Source: Isoetes taiwanensis | Lineage: Eukaryota > Streptophyta > Lycopodiopsida > Isoetales > Isoetaceae | NCBI GenBank assembly: GCA_021234155.1 | Contig: JAJEKV010000144.1 | Span: forward strand, 1,364,001-1,428,000 | DNA: 64,000 nt | Direction of reading: 5' to 3' | In this document: positions 1 to 11,709 of the stretch, in pieces | How positions within the stretch are numbered: position 1 is the first letter of the stretch | Layout: each line of letters begins with the position of its first letter | Translations under genes and position numbers: made by a program | Notes under the pieces: generated by a model | Databases searched by the model: none | Told to the model about the DNA's origin: nothing | The model's input: only the letters and a program-made list of their open reading frames with translations

Positions 1-1567
1 GTATATACTGACCACAAGCTTCTGAGATTTTTGCAGAGCCAAGCTGAGATTAGCCCTAGGCAAGCTAGGTGGCTTGACTTTTTGTATGAGTTCCATTTTA
101 GTATTGAGCATACCCCTGGAAAGGATAATCTGGTTGCAGATGCCTTATCCAGGATTAAGCATTTGAATACTTTGATGGTAGGGGAGAATGATCTCTTCCA
201 AAGGATTATAGTGGCATGTCAAGAGGATAAGCAACAACCCGTAGTAACCAAGTTTGGGGATTGGTGGACTGAATAAGATGGGTTGCATTTTTATAAATTA
301 AGGATTTATGTTCCATTGCATGCTAATCTTTGAGAATTGACATTATGTGACCATCATGAAACCCCACAAGCCGGGGCATGGGGGTGAGTGGAAGATGTAT
401 GAGTTGGTCAAGTGCCACTACTACTGACTAGGCATGAAGGAACAAGTCCAGGACTTGGTTTCACATTGCTTGACATGTCAAGCTGTTAAAGCTGACCATG
501 GTCGTACCTCGGGACTATTGCAACCTATACCTATACCATTGCAAAGATGGGAGTGTATAAGTATGGGCTTTAAAGTCGCTTTGTCTAGAACCATAAGGCA
601 AAACACTCAGGTGTGAGTGATTGTTGATTATCTAACTAAGTACGCCAGATTTATGGCCTTAAAGGAAGATGCTACGGGTCCAGATGTAGCAATTACATAT
701 ATGAGATATGTTTTTCCTATTTTTGGTTTGTCTTTATCTATCATAAGTGATAGGGATATCAAGTTTATGGGTCACTTTTGGAAGGACCTTATGAAAGGCC
801 TTAAGGTGCGACTAAGAATGAGCAGTGGTAACCACCCGCAAAGGGATGGTCAAACTGAGAAAATCAACATGATCCTGGAGGATATATTGAGGAGCTTTGT
901 CCATGAACGACAAACTCGTTGAGAAGAGTATTTTTCTTACCTAGAGTTTGCATATAACAACAGCCATCATACGGGGATTAAGATGATTCCCTTTGTTGCT
1001 ATGATGGGGCGAAATCCCAGAATTTATGCCGGTATGCATAAGTATCTAAAGATAGATGTCGTCGTGAATATGTCGGATGACATGAATGCAATTTTGCTTC
1101 AGTATCGACAAAACTTGCGTAGAGCGCAAGATTGTGCTCAAGTTTATGCTGATAAGCACAGACGTGATGTTACCTATGAGGAAGGTGACTATGTGTTCTT
1201 AAGGGCTGTGTATCCTTCATCATTACGAATCAACACCCTTAAACCATTGGTTAAAAGGCGAGTGCCCAAGTTAACCTGAGATATGCCGGACCTTTTAAAA
1301 TTGTTAAAGGGTTAGGTACCACAACTTATGAGTTGGCGTTACCACAGGATATTGAGTGAACCACTAGTGTTAAACTCCACTGTAACACCCAAATGGATTG
1401 TAGATACTCGTGTCCAGCAATTGCGTAATCGAGATGAAAAATATCTTCAGATTCAGGTTTTATTTCAGATAATGAAGAAGCAAAATTACAGTCACCTTCA
1501 TTTTCTTCTCCAATATGATTTCTACGTCCATGGCGATTCTCGCATTACCCCCGACCCTTACGCGTGA
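1..1567 (+). mobile_element. Ty3/gypsy retrotransposon pol remnant (RNase H to integrase)
   Basis: The translation begins inside RNase H (YTDHKLL, then HTPGKDNLVADALSR near 110-160). It continues through an integrase zinc-binding stretch (about 350-480) and an integrase core with the three acidic positions in order (VDYLTKYA at about 620, ISDRD at about 745, DGQTEK near 850). A degraded C-terminal domain runs to about 1510. In-frame stops occur at 274-276, near 331, at 614-616 and at 920-922, so this copy cannot make Pol. The 5' part lies outside the window and no LTR could be delimited. A second copy of the same family lies on the minus strand at 25437-27087 and carries the same stops. Confidence 0.9.
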
Positions 1568-2823
1568 CACAACGTATGCCATTCACCCTTTGGTTGTGAC
1601 CTTTATTCAGTAGTGTCACCAATCCATTTACTCCTTTAGGTTCATTAACCGTCTTGTGACTTCTAAGCCGCTATTATATGGCCCTATGTTGTTAACCCAC
1701 ATATCATTGAAGGTTATGATTCAACGTTGTCCTACATCCTAGAAATGTTAGTCATGACCTTTCTCATCATGACGTTATGCCGTTGTTGTGGCATTCCAAA
1801 TGAATTGGCATCCTCATTTAAGCCATAGTCATGGCCTAAGTTAGCGATCGAGCTTTCATATGAATCGTAAAGTTACTTGGAGTCATCAAGGTGCACGCCT
1901 TGGATTTTGTGAGCCTTCCTACAATACCTACGTTTGATATAACCCGGGCTTGTATCGATGTTCGAGCCCTCAGATATTCTAACTTACACCTCCATGTAAC
2001 CCATGGCGTTCACCCCGCCTAGTCCTGTATGGATCATGTGGGAAATCTAGTCTTAGGTGTCTATGCAAGACACATTCGAACTTCTAGCAGGTAACTGCTA
2101 TTCGCTACTTACCCTGGAATTGTACTATTGTACTATTCAACCCCATCACCTCGAGCTTTATTCTATGGACCGTTCACATTTATTTCAAGTGCCAACTACA
2201 ACATAATACCTTAGCATGCAATAGATTGACGGTTGTTTGCACATCTTTTTACTCACTTCAGTAGAGTGTCTTCTTCTCTTCTTGTTTCACTTTCACACTG
2301 AGAAATCCGAAACTGATTCGGATTTGGGTTTTGTGTCTTCACCTGCAAGTTCTGCAATGATATACCTTTTGTAGATAGAAGCTGGAATCTAATTCCACAG
2401 GGAAATGCTTTGTGCAGCTCCCAAATCCTTCCTTAGACCGGAAAGAAACTTTAAATCAGTTGGGCATTTCCTACACAAACCCTACGAGCTCCATAGATAC
2501 ACAGTGTCATAAAGATAGAGATAAGCAAAGAACCCAGAAGGAAAACATAGGCATAAGAAGCAAAGCTTCTGAAACAAGCACAACATATCCTTCAAGCGAA
2601 GCTGCTAAAAGAACAAACATATCAAAGGAACTTCGAGAAAAAAAAACCTGCGAAAAAATCTTTCTCAAATCTTGGCGTCGCAAAATCACCGGAGCCTATC
2701 AACTGGCCATGGCAACCACGTAAAGTTTGGTTAGGGTCCATTATGTCTTATCCACCAGTAAGGTGTCGCCACGTGGCGCACATTCTTTTCAGGAATGTCT
2801 AGTTCCAATATTATTCCAATCTT
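1568..2823. other. Non-coding sequence downstream of the gypsy remnant
   Basis: I see no convincing coding region here. The position just after the integrase end makes a decayed 3' untranslated region or LTR plausible. With no second LTR in the window, the boundaries cannot be set. Open frames near 2412-2723 have no recognisable domain and lie over adenine-rich sequence. Confidence 0.4.
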
Positions 2824-2942
2824 TTAGTTGCATTCTCGGATCTTACCTGCATTCCAAGATCTTTACTTGCACTCTAAAAGGCTTAGTTGCATTCTCGGAT
2901 CTTACCTGCATTCCAAGATCTTTACTTGCACTCTAAAAGACT
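2824..2942. repeat. 59-bp tandem repeat, two copies
   Basis: The block starting TTAGTTGCATTCTCGG at 2824 recurs at 2883, nearly identical across the full 59-bp period. Both units contain the words CTTACCTGCATTCC and TTTACTTGCACTC. The short open frames across it are by-products of the repeat. Confidence 0.9.
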
Positions 2943-4681
2943 TGCTGCTCTACTTTCATTCTGCTTTACATTCTAATTTCTTGATTAATTTACAAGAGAT
3001 TTCTATTTACTAGCTAGGAAATTGAACCCCAGTGAATCATAGCCTAGTAATAGATCAGAAAAGAGGATCAGAAAAGAGGAAAGCAAAGGAGCGGGGCTGC
3101 CAGAACACAAAGCCGTGCATGACTATTTGCATTTACAGGGATAAAAAATCTCCTCAACAAATGTAATCGCTTTCTAGTTCACAACTTCATTCGCTTGCAT
3201 TTATGCCGCATACACGCCTTGCATGTGTCTGATTCTGTGCTAGATTCAGCTCATTCCTCTGCCATTTTCTCTTCTGGCTTCTACTCTCGCAAAAAATCCC
3301 ATATCAGGGCTTGTTTCTAGCACATTTTTCCCGATTCTTGCATATTTTGCTTTTGTCTTTGATCTTAGTTCCTCCCGAGCTTTGTTTCTGCTATATATTT
3401 TTTGAATCTTGCATATCTTCTTCGCCATCTTCATCTTTTCAGTAATAATCCCCTCTATTCTGGTGGATTCGATTGTATCAGTGTGGCTTTTTTGGCAGCC
3501 TTGACCTTTTCCATGCAAGCTTGGCCGGATTGGCCAGCGCATTACTTGCATTTTGTCCCAAGAAACGTCAGTACCTCTTTATATTAATCGTGCACAGTAC
3601 TTTTGGGTCCGAATTGCTCTAAAATCATGAAGATCATGAGCTCAACACGGCAGTTGCAAACTATAGCGCCTCATCTTAACCTGCAAAATGATCCATCGCC
3701 TTCATGGCGCCATAGCCATGGCCGGAGAAGAACTGCTGCGAAGAAAAGAAAGCTTCAAAAGAAAGCAAAAAAGCTTCAAAAGAAAGCAAAGAAAGAAAGC
3801 AGGAGCAGCGTGCCATCACAGGAGAAGGGCGCCATCGCAGGAGCAGAAGCAGGGCGCCAACAGGGCGCCATCGCCATAGCCAGAGCCGCTAGAATGAACC
3901 CTAACGCGCGTCGACGTGGCTTCCACGCCGGAATGTCCTCCTGTAAAAGGACATTCTTATATATAACGACTTCCCTACACTACACGCTCCACGTGAAAAG
4001 CAAAATGAAGGTGCTATTCTTCCACTTTTGGACTGCCACACAACTCGACCACGAACTGAGAGAAATCCCCAAAACATTTACTAACATCAGCAAAATACGA
4101 ATTAGGCATACAAATTTCCCCTAAACCATGCAAAATCATATGTAATGCGTAATGCACACCTAGGCAGAATTACTGCATTTTTCTGCTGATTTTATACCCC
4201 GCAATTCTCTCCCCGCCTGTGTATAGCGGCGCCGCCAGTATTTTGTGGCTATGGCGGACTATGGCGGATCAGAATACTGTACTATGGCGGATCAGCTCTT
4301 CTGGCGACCCTTCCTTCACATCTCTTCTTCTGAAGCCAGCATAGCTAAGGAGAGCAAATCAAAGTGATGCACTCTTGCCGGATGTTTGAAGTAGAGCAGT
4401 TTGAATAGCAGAGAGCCAGAGGCGGAGGGTTTTTATAAGGCGAACAGAGCTTTCTTCTTTCTTGCCAGCGATCGGCATCGCCATAGCTGTTCTTGGTCAG
4501 TCTTCCAGGGCTGAGAAGGGACTCCATTTTCTTCGCTTTTTGGCTATGGCGGATTCAGAGCTTTCAATGCCACTTGGGCGCCGCCTCGTCTGGCGGCTCC
4601 GCCTCGAGAAATTCCCTCGTGGAATTTCCTCGACTAGAACTTTCCCTATTACTTAAACCCATTCCACATTTGCACAAGATA
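2943..4681. other. Region 5' of the PPR4-like gene, low complexity
   Basis: No supported gene is seen. About 3735-3800 holds a short direct repeat built on AAGCTTCAAAAGAAAGCA, followed by GGCGCCATCGC-type repeats (3820-3880). About 4235-4300 holds repeated CTATGGCGGA words. These give lysine- and alanine-rich open frames that are compositional artefacts. The stretch just upstream of 4682 could contain the promoter and 5' leader of the PPR4-like gene, but no TATA box or start site can be argued firmly. Confidence 0.4.
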
Positions 4682-5780
4682 ATGCAGTCACTGACCATGG
4701 GAACTCTGGAATGGCGGCCTCTAATTTCCATAGCAAGGATGAAGGAAAACGTTGTGGCGGAGAGCAAGAAAGAAAGACTGCCTTATTTGCAACAGAAGCC
4801 TTCCACATTGATTGTATCCAAGAGCAATTTGGAAAGACTGCCATCTTTACATAGAAAGCCTGTGCCCCAGGCAGACGACAAGGATGCAGTTGTTCACAAA
4901 GATGAAGCTGCAGAGGATTGCTCTTCTTTAGATTTATCTGATGTGCTCAGCGAAAAATATAACGAAAGCAACATACCAAATAGAACAAAAGCAGGCATCC
5001 GGCGATCTCTCAGATCACTACGCAGAAGGGAATTAGAAAGCGCAACCAATGGAAGTTCTGAATGCTTATCTGTTTCTGATTCATCAACTAATGACAAGGA
5101 AGTTAACAGCTCATTGTTGTCCCAATTAAGAAACTTTGCAACTTCGTCTTTAAAACCTGCCCCAGATTTGTCGTGGATGGATTCAATGGATGATCAATTT
5201 TCAGTAGACGGTATTCCCGAGAACTCATTACAACAACTAGAGGAGAAGGATGGAAACATGGAGGCTAATTTAGTTGCCTTGGAGCCCAACTATGAAGTTC
5301 TAGTTGAAAGTGAAAGAGAAGTAGGGAAAATATTTGTTGGAAACCTACCATATGGTGCCAAAAAATCGGATATCATGTACTACTTCAGACAGTTTGGACC
5401 AGTTGTAAACACGATTCTTATCAGGAGCGATCATAATCCTGTAAGGAATAAAGGCTATTGCTTTGTTTTTTGGAGGTTTGGATCGAGAAGCATCTGCATT
5501 GAAGGCAGCTGAGTTTGATGGTGCTGTTTTCCAAGGATATCCATTGACAATCTCTTTAGATGATGGACGCTTGGCTCAGGAGTAAGAAAACAGCAAGAGA
5601 AAAGTGGATTGCTGATGGTGTACAGCGAGAATCAAGGTCAGTCTGGCATGAAGAAAGAGAAACTGCTGCAGTGGAGTTCCAACGAGTCTTGGATAACCAT
5701 CCTAACAATCTCCAAATGGTTTTGCAAGCTTTCCATAAGATTGAAAAGGTATGGAGCTAGTTTTAGTATTGATAGTTTAA

Positions 5781-6640
5781 TAAGAAAGAAAGAAAGAAAG
5801 AGTTTGTTAACATCTACGATGGGAGACCCATAGGATCTATAAGACCAAATAATAGGAGACCCATGTGGTCTATGAAACCAAATAAATACAGCAAGTCTGC
5901 AACATCTTGGAGCATTCTCTTAGTTGAAAGTGCTAGTTAAATCTAGCAAAAAGAACGTCTAAGACTTAGCAAATAAGGCTTATCTATGATTTTGTAACCT
6001 ACAAATTTAAATGCACCCAGCCTGAAAAAAAGCCTGTGATGGCTTTGTACATGCCTAGTGTCCCTTTTTTTCCTTCGGGACTGTCCTTTCTTAACCTTTT
6101 TGGCCCTTTTTTTATTCTGATTGTTTCAGTGAAAGTGGACCCTTCTGACTTCCTTTTCCTATTACTGTTTGCTTTAATTCGATCCATTTCTTTTTGTTTG
6201 AGCACATTTCTTCTGAGCTTGATGAGTTCATATGTATACAAAGCAAGGCATTTCTGGCCTGAAAAGTTCGTGAGCTGTCTCAAAGTGGTTGGTTCCCTGA
6301 AAAGACAGTGGTACCTTCCTCTTATCTCATGGTATGCTGGGGCACAGAAACATAAAGTGTTCTTCTGATTCCACTTCTCCTAATTTGACAGACTCTTTAT
6401 TCACATGCCCTACCCTCAGCCCGCCCAGCTTCAATCTCTTACTGGTGAGACTAGACACGAAACTGCCCTAGTACATTCCTAAGTTTATGTGACAAGTAGG
6501 CATCTAAGTACCCAGGACATCGAAGAAAACCATCTCTAGATATTCTAAAACAATTATCCTTGTAGAATTGTCTTTTGGTGGTTAGATCTTCCGAAGAGGT
6601 CCAATTGTCGGCCACATACATATATTCTAAATTATAACAA
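5781..6640 (-). mobile_element. 5'-truncated LINE fragment with (GAAA)n tail, in PPR4 intron
   Basis: Read on the minus strand, this is the 3' end of a LINE ORF2. A decayed finger region (about 6400-6460) resembles the one at 10600-10750. It is followed by a lysine/arginine-rich tail (5999-6283) ending KAITGFF near the C-terminus, then a 3' UTR with a duplicated GGTCT..AGACC hairpin, then a TTTC-repeat tail at 5781-5800. It is antisense to the host gene and is present in both copies of the duplication, so it inserted before the duplication. Confidence 0.8.
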
Positions 6641-7875
6641 TTATTCCAACTTTACCTCATGACACCTCAGACGATTGTTGGGCATTGAGCTATAGTGTGG
6701 TAGCTGTGCGACTTTGCTTAAATGGTGGGAGGTGTTATATTGAGAATCCCAGTTTGTGGAAAAAGGGTGACATATTCCATCCAAGTTGCTGCCATTTTTT
6801 AGTATCACTATCACTTGGCAATTACCTACATTTGCTGTTGCCAAACCACGTACATTTTTTGTCAATAGTTGTACTGGGTTTCAACTGCCTCTTATCTGTA
6901 ACAAAATCTAGATTTTCATTTTATTCGGTAATCAAATCTCCTACATTTTAACAAGATTCATTTTATTCCGTGGAAAGAACATGAGTGCAAACATACTCCA
7001 TCTGGTAAATGGAGCAGGGACTATGCAGACATCCAGCCAGCCCCTCTCGCTATATAAATCTTTTACTTCTGATGGGTAAGATTGCCCAAGGCTCAAAGCC
7101 CATTTGTCCAGCTCCATAGTATTAAAAAGTTTTTTTCAGCACTTCAACCTAACATTTTACAGGTTTTGGTTGTAGCAATGTTGAAAAGGATGACTTGGCA
7201 TGCTTCATTTGGGTCAGGATCAGGTTTTACTCCCAAAACTTTTGTGCAGCAAGTTGTTGCCTCTCTTGCATTAACCAAAATATATAGACCAAGAGACAAA
7301 TGTGGGGTCATTCTCTGCTCCCTTTGCAATGAGCTCAAATATTATATTGCTGGGTAATGTTGGGTACATCAGAGGAGGATGCATCACTGTTTTTAGTAGT
7401 CTTTTGTAAAAAGTTTGAGCTCATAAGCTTTAAACGATGAAAAGAACAGCTCAAAAAGCATATAAACAGCTAATCCAGCAAAGACAAGATCCCCCCCTCA
7501 AAGATTTCCAGATTTGGATGGATTTTTTTGCCCTCACGTGACGTGGCATTACAGCCAGCTGTCAGCTCCACACTTATACAAATATGATATATCGAGGATG
7601 GAAAAAACCCCCATCGGATGGGGAAAACCCTATACATAAATATGGAATGAACAGTTACAGAATGAATCATTGTGTTTGATGGCGTTTCACCCAGATCATT
7701 CTGCCAGATCAGCATCCCCGTTGGATGCCAATCACTATCTTCAACAGTAGCCTTGAGATTGCCTTCCTCAAATGGACTTCAGAATTGATATGCTTTCAGA
7801 GGCATTCTTTTGATGTAAAATTAAGCTACTCTACTTCTGTTTGATTTTCCACACAAAATGTCTACATTGGACATG

Positions 7876-8790
7876 GAAGAAAGAGAGAAAGATTTATTAA
7901 CGCGTCTACGAAGACCGAAGGGTCTATGAGACCATAACACAAACAGAATTCAAGACCTCCAAGAGGAAAGCCCTCCTGTTATCTAAAGTATGGAAACAAA
8001 AATATCAAGTTAACAAAACTTATAGTGAAAATCTAAGAATCTGCTCAGATAGGGTTTGATGGAGATAGCCCATTCGTTCCTGTGACTGCTGCAAAGTAAT
8101 TCATAATACCCCTTCTTGGCTTGCTTTGATGCTTGATGCTCGGCCTCTTCTGGAAAGACCTCTTATGTTTCATAGCTGCTGATCGTTTTATCTTCTTAAA
8201 CAGTGCCAAAGTCACCCCTTTAGGGTCAGGATACTTCCTCTTCTGTGATGACTCCACTATCATCTTATCATCGATTGACTCAGATGAAAAGAAATTAGTT
8301 ATTTCTGTTTGCTTCAGGCCCATTGGATTCTTTTCTTTGAGAATATTTCTCATTTCTAGAGATAGTTCATATACAAAGTGAGATACACATTTCTGATCGT
8401 AATATTCTACCAGCTGTCGTAGAGATGTGGGGTCTCTAAAAAGACAATGATATCTGCCTCTAATAATGTAGTAGGTTGGGCAAGTAAAAATAAATGTTCT
8501 TCTGACTCAACCATGTTTAAATCGCACATTGGGCACTTCCGATGTTCACGACTAATATTTTTTAACCCTACCAACCTCAATCTTCAACTGGTGAGATGAC
8601 ACTCTAAACTGCCCCATAGAGTATCTCACTTTATTCGCAGATCAATATCCAAATAACCAGGTCTTCTGATGAAACCATTTGCTGATATATTTAGGAAGTT
8701 ATCCTTATAGAATTTCTTTTCAGCAGGCAGATCTTTGACGGGATTTACCCATAAGCCTAACTTAGAGAAGATAATTTTAATTAAAAAATT
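7876..8790 (-). mobile_element. 5'-truncated LINE fragment with (GAAA)n tail, second in the intron
   Basis: The minus strand encodes the end of a LINE ORF2. A Cys/His finger remnant lies at about 8505-8560. A tail ORF (8045-8353) contains QTEITNFF, a lysine-rich block (KHKRSFQKRPSIKHQSK) and RRGIMNYF. The 3' UTR carries GGTCTCATAGACC followed by CTTCGGTCT, then the (TTTC)n-like tail at about 7876-7893. It is related to, but distinct from, the copies at 5781 and 10049. Confidence 0.85.
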
Positions 8791-9100
8791 GTTCATACAT
8801 ATCATGTGCTATCTTTGTCTTTATAGAAGTAATATGCACCAACATGGTCGGATTTATTGAGGACTAGAGCACGATTGGTGGAATCAACTAGTCCATTCAT
8901 GACTAGAGCTGACTGCTATTGTGGATGGAATTGATTCTATGTAATTTTAAGTTGAGGTGTCTATTATTGCAGCCTAAGAGGCGCGAATTTGCACTGCTTG
9001 TGAGGTACTATGCTAGGCGTGGGGATAAACACAATGCAAGATCAACATTTGAGAGTATCTCTGGCGATAATATAGATCCAAATGTACATGTTTATACCAG

Positions 9101-10048
9101 GCAAGGGCTTTTATCTTTTTGTTTCTCTAATACCTTGAATAAGCTTTAGTATAAATATGTCCTCTATCATGCTATGTATCCTAAGTTTGTTTCATTTTGA
9201 GTTATAAGTTGCCATTGATGTTAACCTGCCTAAGGTCTGGACAGCACTGATTGTGCTCTTATTGCTTGATTGATGCAATCAGTTTTTTCTGAACCCACTG
9301 CGTTGAGCACTGGGCTTGGGGCTTGTGCTTGCAAGCCAAGTGTTGTGGCTTGGCTTAGAAGACCTATTTGTGCCTTACCATATCATTGGGCATGTGAGAC
9401 CACACACTCCTCTGCTTCATTCTATCAATCTAGATACTGCTTTCTTGCACATAACAGGCTCAGCCTTATGTTCCTTCAACATCCAGGTACTTAATTGATC
9501 TCTCAAGAATTGTTCCTTGTACAATTTAGTGTCACATAAAGCAGCTGAAACTTGCTCCAAGCTTCACTAGTTCTTGATACTCCAAAAATGTGCTTTGCAT
9601 GGAATCATCCATTGGAAGTCTGATTTGGAATAAAAAAGTATGTTGTTGAAGCAGCCTGGAGGGCTGAAATAAATAGCCATCATGATCCAACTGACGCTGA
9701 GATGGAGCATTTCCTTGCATTCTCGCATGTCAGCAGAAGCTAACATTTACACAATACAACCTAGAAAATAGCCTCAGTGGCAGATTTTCTTCTATGAGGT
9801 CATTCTATAAAGAATGTATGTATATTACCCCAGTAGAAGGACCTTTCTGGTCCAAACCGAATTACATTTGACCTGCAAGCAGGAAGTCTGGGCTCGGAGC
9901 ATGGTATTACAGGCATTCGCTGAGGGGTAGAGCTGAACAGCATATTTTGGTCCAATGTTATTGAGAAGAAGACATACAGCGTGAACTTCCTGCAGACATC
10001 TCAATTAACTGGATATTGGTGTCCTGGTTTTAAATGCATTGGGAGATG
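9101..10048. other. Non-coding part of the duplicated segment
   Basis: This stretch follows the candidate PPR4 exon 2 and is shared by both duplication copies. No further PPR exon, RNA gene or element end is recognisable. Short open frames near 9270-9500 and 9532-9720 are conserved only because the whole segment is duplicated. Confidence 0.5.
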
Positions 10049-11610
10049 AAAGAAAGAAAGAAAGATTATATTAACGTCTACGAGAGACAGCTTGGGTCTA
10101 TGAGACCAAATATACATCAATCATGTCCAGCTAGGGGCGCATTTGCAGCCACCTAGAGATATTGCATAAAAAAGGAAAAAGAAAACTAAAACAATGAGAT
10201 TAAGAAACTTTTGTCTTCTTGGCCACGGGCTCAAAGTATAAAGTAATGTCAGACTTGTTTTCTCTTTTGAAGGACTGCTTATGTTTATCCTTTACCGTCC
10301 GCTTTCTTCTTCTCGACACTTTCATGGTTACTCCTTTTGAGATTGGATGAGATGGTCCGGGGAGAGAACCTGCCTTCCGTTTATTATCATTATCACCTCC
10401 AATGAGAAAGAAAGTGATCAATCTTTGCGTAGGATCGTTTTCATGTCCCGCTCTTCCCCCAGCTTGCTCCTTTAATAGATTTCTTCTATGCACAGTCATT
10501 TGGTGAAGAAAAAGAGCTATACATTTCTGATCCTCATAGGCGATCAGTTTGGAGAGGGAGGTAGGTTCCCGAAATAGGCAATGGAATCTGCCCCGTATTT
10601 CATAATAGACTGGACATGTGAAGATGAAATGTTCCTCCGATTCAATTACATTCAAGTGACATAGTCTGCAGATTCTTTTCGAGCGCTCCACCTTTGGTCT
10701 ACTAGCACGACCAGCTTCGATCTCGAGCTGATGAGATGAGACCCTGAGCTGACCGATAGCATGTCTCACCTTATGTGCGAGGTGAATATTCAAATATCCT
10801 GGTCGCTCGATGAAACCATCTTCATTGATCTCAAGGAAGTGATCTTTGTAAAATTGCATCTTGGTAGGAAGATCAGTTGGGGTTAACCATGTCCTTGATA
10901 TGTATAAAATTTCCAGATCGTGCCGTATGAGCTGGTTCTTCTCCTTTTCAAGTCTCTTTTTTGCTCCAGGTTTTACCGCCGTATTAGCTGCAGCTACATT
11001 ATGTTGAAAGGGGGGCAGGTTTCCCAAGCCAAATCCTAAAGAAGCAGCCCATTGCGATGCTTTTGCGTACCAACATTCCTGCACTCCCTTTTCAGCCAGA
11101 TCTTTGGAGCTCTTGAGAGCAATCCATGGAAGCCTGCATTGGCCTTGCTGCGAGGACCCGAGTTGGTGCACTTTATGCAAAAAGGAGACTAACTGGAATG
11201 CTGCGTCCAGTTGAAGCGGAGTGGCTGAAAATTCTGCCAGTATGATTGAATGTGGCACAGATGCTTTGCTCATAATCATTTTGGACAGAAAATAAATTTG
11301 CAGTCTTTCTATATGACCCCATTCTTTGGCTGTCATATCCATTCCCCACATCAAAGCTCCATATAGAGCAGCTGGTCTAACTAAGGTATTGAAAAGATGA
11401 ATCTTTGCTGGGACATCTTGAAAATCTGCTTTGAAACATTTCTTCTCTAGCATTGCAAGCGAGGCATATCCCTTTGTGAGCCTGTCATATGCTGCGTCTT
11501 TCATGCTAAAGACGGGACCCTTAAATTGCACCCCTAAGTAAGTATAATGAGAGACCACTTCCACTTGTTGATTCATGAAAAAGAAGCTGCTGCGATGCAT
11601 GCAAGCACGT
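10049..11610 (-). mobile_element. 5'-truncated LINE with (GAAA)n tail
   Basis: This is the longest member of the GAAA-tailed LINE family in the window. It runs from a 5' truncation near 11610, through the C-terminal half of ORF2 (10200-11600), to a 3' UTR with the GGTCTCATAGACC hairpin (about 10105) and a GAAA/TTTC tail at 10049-10066. Its tail lies exactly at the right breakpoint of duplication copy 1. Its 5' end abuts the copia-like element. Confidence 0.85.
10200..11600 (-). pseudogene. LINE ORF2 C-terminal region (RT thumb onwards, zinc finger, basic tail)
   Basis: 466 codons are open, starting at an ATG inside the original ORF2. The N-terminal part (YTYLGVQFKG, then LVRPAALYGALMWG) is the region after the RT active site seen in non-LTR elements. 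A CCHC-type finger (RICRLCHLNVIESEEHFIFTC) follows at about residues 330-355. The tail has TQRLITFF, a basic segment (SRRRKRTVKDKHKQSFKREN) and SDITLYFEP. The endonuclease and RT catalytic parts are absent because of 5' truncation, so the copy cannot move by itself. The frame is intact, which suggests a fairly recent insertion. Confidence 0.85.
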
Positions 11611-11709
11611 GATGTGTTGAAAACTTGTTTGGAACAGGATGACTCAGGATATTTCGTTGGTTATTGAGGGATACTCCTGGCAAAAACACAGAGATTTGGA
11701 GTTTGTTCC

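Larger units (their letters stand above)
4682..9100 (+). pseudogene. PPR4-like RRM + pentatricopeptide protein, 5' exons, copy 1 (frameshifted)
   Basis: Exon 1 (4682-5748, ATG at 4682; an upstream in-frame extension is possible) encodes an acidic, serine-rich leader and then an RRM with RNP2 KIFVGNLP (about 5327) and RNP1 NKGYCFVF (about 5450). After the RRM comes the family's linker (KWIADGVQRESRSVWHEERE) ending HKIEK before a GT donor at 5749. Exon 2 (8973-9100) begins after TTATTGCAG and encodes the first PPR (PKRREFALLVRYYARRGD). This order matches plant PPR4 (At5g04810 type), a plastid factor for rps12 trans-splicing in maize. Copy 1 has lost two T's in the run at about 5466 and gained one T at about 5572, breaking the frame twice. 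The remaining PPR exons are not in the window. The intron carries two antisense LINE fragments. Confidence 0.8.
5375..10056. repeat. Segmental duplication, copy 1
   Basis: This segment matches 13794-18476 almost base for base. The offset drifts only between about 8418 and 8428 because of small indels. It covers the second half of PPR4 exon 1, the intron with two LINE fragments, exon 2 and about 950 bp beyond. The left breakpoint lies inside the RRM coding sequence, and the right one is at a GAAA microsatellite that forms a LINE tail. Confidence 0.95.

Noticed and set aside
3603-4124. 173-codon ORF upstream of the PPR4-like gene
   Set aside because: Its lysine/alanine-rich core comes from short AAAGC and GGCGCC repeats, and no domain is visible.
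10049-10066. Plain GAAA microsatellites (also 5781, 7876, 14202, 16297, 18468)
   Set aside because: Each is followed on the same side by the conserved LINE 3' end and hairpin, so they are LINE tails, not independent microsatellites.
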